Shown here: positions 61,036-64,000 of the stretch, piece after piece
Position numbering within the stretch: the stretch's first letter is position 1
Layout of the letters: each line of letters opens with the position of its first letter
DNA from: Cognataquiflexum rubidum
GTDB taxonomy: Bacteria; Bacteroidota; Bacteroidia; Cytophagales; Cyclobacteriaceae
DNA length: 64,000 bases
Assembly (NCBI RefSeq): GCF_022538115.1
Contig: NZ_JAKZAL010000002.1
Coordinates: forward strand, 62,001-126,000
Direction: 5' to 3'
Made by a program: the position numbers and the translations under genes
Notes under the pieces: model-generated
Seen by the model: only the letters and a program-made list of their open reading frames with translations
The model's database searches: none
Told to the model about the DNA's origin: nothing

Positions 61036-64000
61036 ATGGAACAATCCAAAGCAGAAAAAAAAGAAAAGGACTCAACCGCGGAACCTACGCATAAAGCTGA
61101 TTTTCCTATCGTGGCGATCGGCGCTTCTGCAGGCGGATTGGAAGCTATTTCTGAATTTTTGAAATACCTCGCTCCTGACACGGGTATGGCTCTCATTTAT
61201 GTACAGCACCTGAGTCCTGATCACAAGAGTATGCTTACCCCACTTTTGGCCAAAATCACTTCCATGGATGTAGGGGAGGTTGAAAACAAAGTGGTGATTA
61301 AGCCCGATACATTTTACATCATTCCCCCTGACAAAGAAATCTCTGTAGAAAAAGACCAAATTATCTTATCACCAAGGCCGGAAAGTCCCAAATTCAATTT
61401 TCCCATTGACATCCTTTTTACCTCTCTATCAAAGACCCACAGGGAAAATGTGATCGGGATCATCCTGAGTGGAAGTGCCACCGACGGTACGATGGGAATG
61501 AGATCAATCAAGGAAGAAGGCGGACTTACCTTTGCCCAAGATGGTTCTGCAAAATTTGACAGCATGCCCAAATCCGCTATTTCTGCCGGTTTGGTTGATT
61601 TTATACTTTCCCCAAAAGAAATAGCACTCGAGCTGAATAGGATTAGCCAACATCCTTTGATCAGGTTTTCGGGCAAGAAAACACGGGAAGAAGACTTGAT
61701 TGACGATGATAATCCTGACCTGATAGCCATTATCCAAAGCCTCCTGAAACTCACCGGGGTAGATTTTTCGGTGTACAAAATGAGGACTATCAAAAGAAGA
61801 ATCCTCAGGAGAATGCTACTCAACAAAGTAAGTAATCTCCAAGCCTATTTGCTTTTGATAAAGGAGAACAATGAAGAGATGGCCATTCTCTACCAGGATC
61901 TCCTGATCAATGTGACCAGTTTTTTTAGGGATTCTGATACTTACAGATATTTGAAAGAAACCATTTTACCAAACCTTCTGAAGTCAAAAAAAGGAGAAAG
62001 TTCCTTCCGGGTATGGGTCCCTGCTTGTTCTTCCGGTGAGGAGGCATTGTCCATCGCTATCATGATTCTGGAAATCCAGGAAAATACGGGGACCCATATC
62101 CCTTTTCAGATGTTTGCTACAGACCTGAGTGAAAAAGCCATACAAAAAGCGAGAAGCGGGGTGTATTCCAAGGAAGAATTGGATTCAGTTTCCCCTCAAA
62201 GGTTGCAGCGGTTTTTTACCAAAACAGGCAGTAATTATAGGATTTCCAAAACCATCAGAGATATCTGTATTTATGCCCCCCACAATGTGCTGAGGGATCC
62301 GCCCTTTTCAAGAATAGATTTTATAAGCTGCAGGAACCTGTTCATTTATCTGGATACAGCTGCCCAAAAAAGAGTGCTGTCAACTTTTCATTATGCACTC
62401 AATGATACCGGATACTTGATGTTGGGCAAAGCAGAGACCATCAGTTCCTCTCCAAATCTTTTCTCGGAGGTCAACAAAAAGTTTCGGATCTATTCAAAAA
62501 ACAACAGTGCCGACTCGCGCAAATTACCTTTACCGACTACCAGAATGCCAAAAGCAGATAGCTATTCAAAACAACCCGCAGTAGATGCCGATTTCAAATC
62601 AGATAGGATCAAAACCAATGCCTTACAGACCAGCAAAAACTTGGATCAGGCTATCAATGAGTTGATTATTGCAGATTTTTTACCGGCCAGTGTCGTGATC
62701 AACAGGCATATGGAAATCCTTCAGTTCCGGGGAAAAACCGACCTTTACCTCAGTCACGATTCCGGCAAGGCCTCTTTGAATATCCTGAAGCTTGTCCGTA
62801 AAGAGATAGCTTTTCACCTGAGAAATCTGATTTCCAAATCCATCAAAACCAATAAGAGGTTGAGAAAAGGTGGAATTGAAGTTTATATTGACGATGCCCT
62901 TGTTGTCATCAGCATAGAGGTGGCACCGCTTCAAGCAGACACGGAAGATTTATTATTGCTGGTGGTTTTTTCCAAACACGATCAGATTGCCGGTTCGCAT
63001 AAGATAAAAGGAAAAGATGAAAGCCTTAATTCGATTTTATATATCAAAGAACAAAAAATAAAACAGCTCGAGGAGGATTTGGCTTCTGCTCAGGATGATG
63101 CCATGGAAATGTCCCAAGAGCAGGAGGGATTTATAGAAGAGTTACAAAGCGCCAATGAAGAGGTAGTTTCCAGCAATGAGGAATTGCAGACGGTCAATGA
63201 AGAACTCGAAACGTCTAAGGAAGAACTCGAATCCTCCAACGAGGAGCTCGTCACAACCAATCAGGAGCTCCAGACACGAAATGACCTGCTTAATGAATCC
63301 TACGATTATTCCAATGCCATCATTGCCACGCTCCATGAGCCTATGATTGTCCTGGACAAAAACCTTCGGATCAAGACTGCCAACAAATCTTTTTTCAGGA
63401 TTTTTCAACTGAAAGAGGATCAGGTCGATGGCAAGAAGTTGTTTGAAATGGAAGAAAAGCAATGGAATATTGAAAGCCTTCGGGAATTGCTTGAACATAT
63501 CATTCCCAAAAATTCCTCTTTTAGCAACTTTAAGATAACACACACATTTCCCAGGATTGGTGAAAAAGTTTTTTTACTCAATGCAAGCCGCCTAATCCAA
63601 AAAAGTCATGGGGACCAGTTGATCTTACTTTCTTTCAATGATATCACAGCAGCCATGCAAACGCAAAAAAATGAATTGGAAGAATATACCAAAGACATCA
63701 AGGAAACAAAGATCTACAATACCAAGCTAGAAAAGGCGGTTTTGGAGAGGACCAAACAACTTGACCTATCCAACAAGGCACTGTCAGAAAAAAACAACGA
63801 ACTCGGAAGGATGAACAAAGAGCTTGAGGCCTTTGCCTACGTCTCCAGTCATGATTTACAAGAGCCGCTGAGAAAGATCCAAACATTTGCCGATAGGATA
63901 TTAGAGAAAGAATTAGTAAACTTATCGGATTCTGGCAAGGTATATTTTCAACACATGCAAAAATCAGCCAACAGGATGCAAAAGCTGATTGAGGAGCTGT
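61036..64000 (+). CDS. CheB/CheR-PAS-histidine kinase fusion (N-terminal part, cut by window edge)
   Basis: From ATG 61036 the frame is open to the edge, 988 codons. In order: CheB methylesterase domain (about 22-200; Ser31 in GASAGG, His58 in VQHLSPDH, Asp in SGSATDG), CheR methyltransferase (about 215-480; VWVPACSSGEEALSIAIMIL, CRNLFIYL), a long coiled coil with QSANEEVVSSNEELQTVNEE (about 695-750), a PAS domain (about 755-870), a second coiled coil and the start of a histidine kinase with His939 in YVSSHDLQEPLRKIQ. There is no chemotaxis operon. Fused CheB/CheR-kinase proteins sense and modify unknown receptors. Confidence 0.85.
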   Translation, partial: MEQSKAEKKEKDSTAEPTHKADFPIVAIGASAGGLEAISEFLKYLAPDTGMALIYVQHLSPDHKSMLTPLLAKITSMDVGEVENKVVIKPDTFYIIPPDKEISVEKDQIILSPRPESPKFNFPIDILFTSLSKTHRENVIGIILSGSATDGTMGMRSIKEEGGLTFAQDGSAKFDSMPKSAISAGLVDFILSPKEIALELNRISQHPLIRFSGKKTREEDLIDDDNPDLIAIIQSLLKLTGVDFSVYKMRTIKRRILRRMLLNKVSNLQAYLLLIKENNEEMAILYQDLLINVTSFFRDSDTYRYLKETILPNLLKSKKGESSFRVWVPACSSGEEALSIAIMILEIQENTGTHIPFQMFATDLSEKAIQKARSGVYSKEELDSVSPQRLQRFFTKTGSNYRISKTIRDICIYAPHNVLRDPPFSRIDFISCRNLFIYLDTAAQKRVLSTFHYALNDTGYLMLGKAETISSSPNLFSEVNKKFRIYSKNNSADSRKLPLPTTRMPKADSYSKQPAVDADFKSDRIKTNALQTSKNLDQAINELIIADFLPASVVINRHMEILQFRGKTDLYLSHDSGKASLNILKLVRKEIAFHLRNLISKSIKTNKRLRKGGIEVYIDDALVVISIEVAPLQADTEDLLLLVVFSKHDQIAGSHKIKGKDESLNSILYIKEQKIKQLEEDLASAQDDAMEMSQEQEGFIEELQSANEEVVSSNEELQTVNEELETSKEELESSNEELVTTNQELQTRNDLLNESYDYSNAIIATLHEPMIVLDKNLRIKTANKSFFRIFQLKEDQVDGKKLFEMEEKQWNIESLRELLEHIIPKNSSFSNFKITHTFPRIGEKVFLLNASRLIQKSHGDQLILLSFNDITAAMQTQKNELEEYTKDIKETKIYNTKLEKAVLERTKQLDLSNKALSEKNNELGRMNKELEAFAYVSSHDLQEPLRKIQTFADRILEKELVNLSDSGKVYFQHMQKSANRMQKLIEEL

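Noticed and set aside
1-64000. tRNA or rRNA genes, riboswitches
   Set aside because: No cloverleaf with a TTCGAAT-type arm or CCA-proximal stem, and no ribosomal or riboswitch core was noticed in the gaps.

Overview
The window looks like a chromosome segment of a Gram-negative Bacteroidota, most likely order Cytophagales (Cyclobacteriaceae-like; the family is inference). Support: a type IX secretion C-terminal sorting domain on the giant surface protein, an LptD-type outer-membrane assembly protein, many families common in this phylum (DUF4402, DUF4422, DUF6503-like lipoprotein, DUF4184, GH109, MBG repeats), and two candidate promoters of the Bacteroidota -33 TTTG / -7 TAnnTTTG kind. I saw no rRNA, tRNA or CRISPR array.

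Layout. 1-12221 (minus strand) is one surface-structure locus: a 2557-residue T9SS-sorted adhesin, four small secreted DUF4402-like proteins, a PapD-like chaperone and the start of an usher-like outer-membrane protein that runs off the left edge. It reads as a chaperone-usher-like fimbrial system joined to a type IX cargo. 12543-24286 holds metabolic and envelope genes: dienelactone hydrolase, M14 peptidase, two polysaccharide-type glycosyltransferase-like genes, lipoprotein + GH113 glycosidase, DUF2062 + BCCT transporter, YgaP-like small membrane protein and GH109. 24418-26010 is an AT-rich three-gene module (DUF2089 regulator, two membrane proteins) bracketed by 66-bp direct repeats. 26432-29928 is a five-gene minus-strand operon (WD40, DivIVA-like, FolB, ChaN-like, DUF4268). 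29967-44991 is mostly housekeeping: phosphopantetheinyl transferase, redoxin, SirB1-like protein, acyl-CoA carboxylase beta subunit, amidase, LptD, ThDP enzyme, M20 peptidase, ElyC-like protein, YdeI-like protein and PhyH-like dioxygenase.

45397-53407 is accessory DNA: a membrane-protein gene broken by a single amber codon, a 55-residue gene, then a run of single-gene units (unknown protein, Fic, quinone-reductase-like, two NTF2-like secreted proteins), each followed by an attC-like imperfect palindrome, ending in an antitoxin/PIN toxin pair. A 231-bp segment containing the end of the DUF4184 gene occurs twice and brackets part of this array. No integrase is in the window.

54443-57748 is a Kai-like operon (kaiC, two kaiB-like genes, PAS histidine kinase; no kaiA). 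It is followed by a BrkB-type membrane protein, a CBM48-GH13 glucan enzyme and a very large CheB/CheR/PAS/histidine-kinase protein cut by the right edge.

The intergenic DNA is rich in structure: three copies of a 135-149 bp MITE-like element, three 55-56 bp mini-elements with TATCCGC-type inverted ends, a triple hairpin element with TTCA loops, and repetitive C-poor tracts that begin at or near stop codons on the sense strand of the preceding gene.
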